Source of the DNA: Acidiluteibacter sp963716125
GTDB taxonomy: Bacteria > Bacteroidota > Bacteroidia > Flavobacteriales_E > Vicingaceae
Reading direction: 5' to 3'
Length of the DNA: 64,000 nt
Assembly: GCA_963716125.1 (NCBI GenBank)
Contig: OY970294.1
Coordinates: 3,100,001 to 3,164,000, forward strand
The notes below the pieces were generated by a model that was not told the origin of the DNA, ran no database searches, and saw only the letters and a list, made by a program, of their open reading frames with translations. Shown one piece after another: positions 63,188-64,000 of the stretch. The stretch's first letter is position 1; the number at the start of each line of letters is the position of its first letter. A program made the position numbers and the translations under genes.

Positions 63188-63195
63188 TACTTTTG
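63188..63195 (+). promoter_or_regulatory. -7 box for tRNA-Leu
   Basis: TACTTTTG fits TAnnTTTG and lies 21 bp before the tRNA-Leu. Confidence 0.5.
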
Positions 63196-63216
63196 ACTTA
63201 TCAAAGAACAAAATTT

Positions 63217-63300
63217 GCCCGGGTGCTGAAACTGGTAGACAGGCATGGTTGAGGGCCATGTATCCGTATGGATGTGGGGGTTCAAATCCCCCTCCGGGCA
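63217..63300 (+). tRNA. tRNA-Leu (anticodon GAG)
   Basis: 84-nt class II tRNA: acceptor GCCCGGG with TCCGGGC (one G-T pair), anticodon stem CATGG/CCATG, loop TTGAGGG giving anticodon GAG, a variable arm and TTCAAAT T-loop. Confidence 0.93.
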
Positions 63301-63354
63301 CAACAATCATCTCAACTAACTTAAAAAAAATTAGTTACAACTTAAATAAAATTT

Positions 63355-63376
63355 TTGCCACAAGATTGCCACAAGA
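63355..63376 (+). repeat. Tandem 11-bp repeat downstream of tRNA-Leu
   Basis: TTGCCACAAGA occurs twice back to back (63355-63365 and 63366-63376), 55 bp after the tRNA. Such direct repeats next to a tRNA are often integrase arm-binding sites or attachment remnants. Confidence 0.7.
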
Positions 63377-63434
63377 AAAAATTCCATATAAAAAGGCTGA
63401 ATTTGCAGATAGAGACTCCAAATCAAAGAATCCA

Positions 63435-64000
63435 ATGAAAAAATTGGCGACTATAACATTAATTTTAGGAATTCTTCTTACTGTATTATTTCCTTTTATT
63501 TTTACAGCTTTCAGTATTGGAATTGATTTTACAAATACTGGAGAAATTGGAGATACTATTGGTGGTATTACAGCTCCAATAATTGGATTAGTAGGTTCTA
63601 TTTTGGTTTACCTAGCATTGCAATCACAAATTGAAGCGAATGAAAACTTAAACAAACAATTTAAGTTACAAAAAACTCAAGATTTTAATAATCGTAAGTA
63701 TAGAAATTTAATTACTCAATTTGAAATTGTTAGAGAAGAATTAAAATTAATACAATTGAAATCTTCAAATGGAGCAGCTGCTATAACAAATATTTTACAT
63801 TTAAGTATTGAAAATCAAACAATCATACAAAGAAATTTATAATAGATAATGAGAATTTAATTCTAATATACAACTCACTTGAACAAGTTCATAATATATT
63901 AGAAAATTCATTGAGAAGTAAAATTGATTTTCATGATAAGATATTTATAAATAATCAGGTTATAAATATTTTTGAAATTTATTTTTCAGCTGCATTAAAT
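63435..64000 (+). CDS. putAbiC-like abortive-infection membrane protein (partial, frameshifted)
   Basis: From ATG 63435 (MKKLATITLILG) the product has two N-terminal helices, with FTNTGEIGDTIGGITAPIIGLVGSILVYLALQSQIEANE split over the second; this layout is that of the putative phage abortive infection protein family (PF16872, as I recall it). The frame stops at 63842, but an open frame with in-register coding (FIIDNENLILIYNSLEQ) begins with one missing T at about 63836-63838 and runs to the window edge. So the gene probably continues and is truncated only by the window, with one indel. Upstream in-frame codons overlap the tRNA and are not used. Confidence 0.65.

Noticed and set aside
63249..63434. 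Long N-terminus of the AbiC-like protein
   Set aside because: It would overlap the tRNA-Leu and has no plausible start; ATG 63435 begins at the first helix.

Overview
The window is low-GC bacterial DNA from a member of the Bacteroidota. The evidence is the type IX secretion gene porT beside ubiE, many secreted proteins with T9SS C-terminal sorting domains, PKD repeats and a CHU_C (gliding-type) domain, a 288-residue primary sigma factor, an N-terminally extended GAPDH, and promoters of the Bacteroidota type (TTTG, 19-bp spacer, TAnnTTTG). I cannot assign a genus.

Layout. 1-2613: end of ubiE, porT, a sodium:solute symporter. 2614-5140: accessory pocket with an Abi_2/HEPN abortive-infection gene preceded by a compact hairpin RNA candidate, bracketed by a duplicated symporter 3' end, then an IS256-type insertion sequence. 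5141-16343: amino-acid permease, dipeptidyl peptidase IV, two tandem POT peptide transporters (one frameshifted), small metabolic genes, an RRM protein and TypA. This reads as a peptide and amino-acid use block. 16410-21321: ECF sigma with an anti-sigma-like membrane protein and two PKD/T9SS cargo proteins. 21434-30898: Crp/Fnr regulator with glutaredoxin and a divergent hemerythrin-like gene, then folD, ffh, argS, arginase, arginine decarboxylase, enoyl-CoA hydratase and a lipoprotein. 31181-38727: ftsK (frameshifted), a LolA-like gene, then a roughly 3.4-kb insertion bracketed by a 130-bp direct repeat of the lolA 3' end and carrying a CHU_C adhesin-like gene and a truncated T9SS gene, followed by fic. 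38728-47687: repeat-rich gap, LysM/PBP1-like protein, guaA, dapF, degP-like protease, rpoD, gap. 47822-59905: two inverted copies of one IS5-type element, each with a 5-bp target duplication, enclosing a secreted protein and lipoprotein pair, an alcohol dehydrogenase, a DMT exporter, ornithine aminotransferase, rlmD, a TPMT-like methyltransferase and a phosphoribosyltransferase. 59906-64000: repeat-rich gap, aroK, an SDR, a GNAT-like gene, tRNA-Lys and tRNA-Leu, and the start of a putAbiC-like abortive-infection gene at what looks like a tRNA-linked integration site.

Main points of interest: the hairpin RNA plus HEPN Abi module at 2680-3680; two accessory cassettes that each lie between a complete gene and a duplicated copy of that gene's 3' end; a MITE-like non-coding repeat with two divergent inverted copies; and at least six single-base frameshifts, one in essential ftsK, which suggests uncorrected indel errors in the assembly. 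No CRISPR array or rRNA gene was seen.
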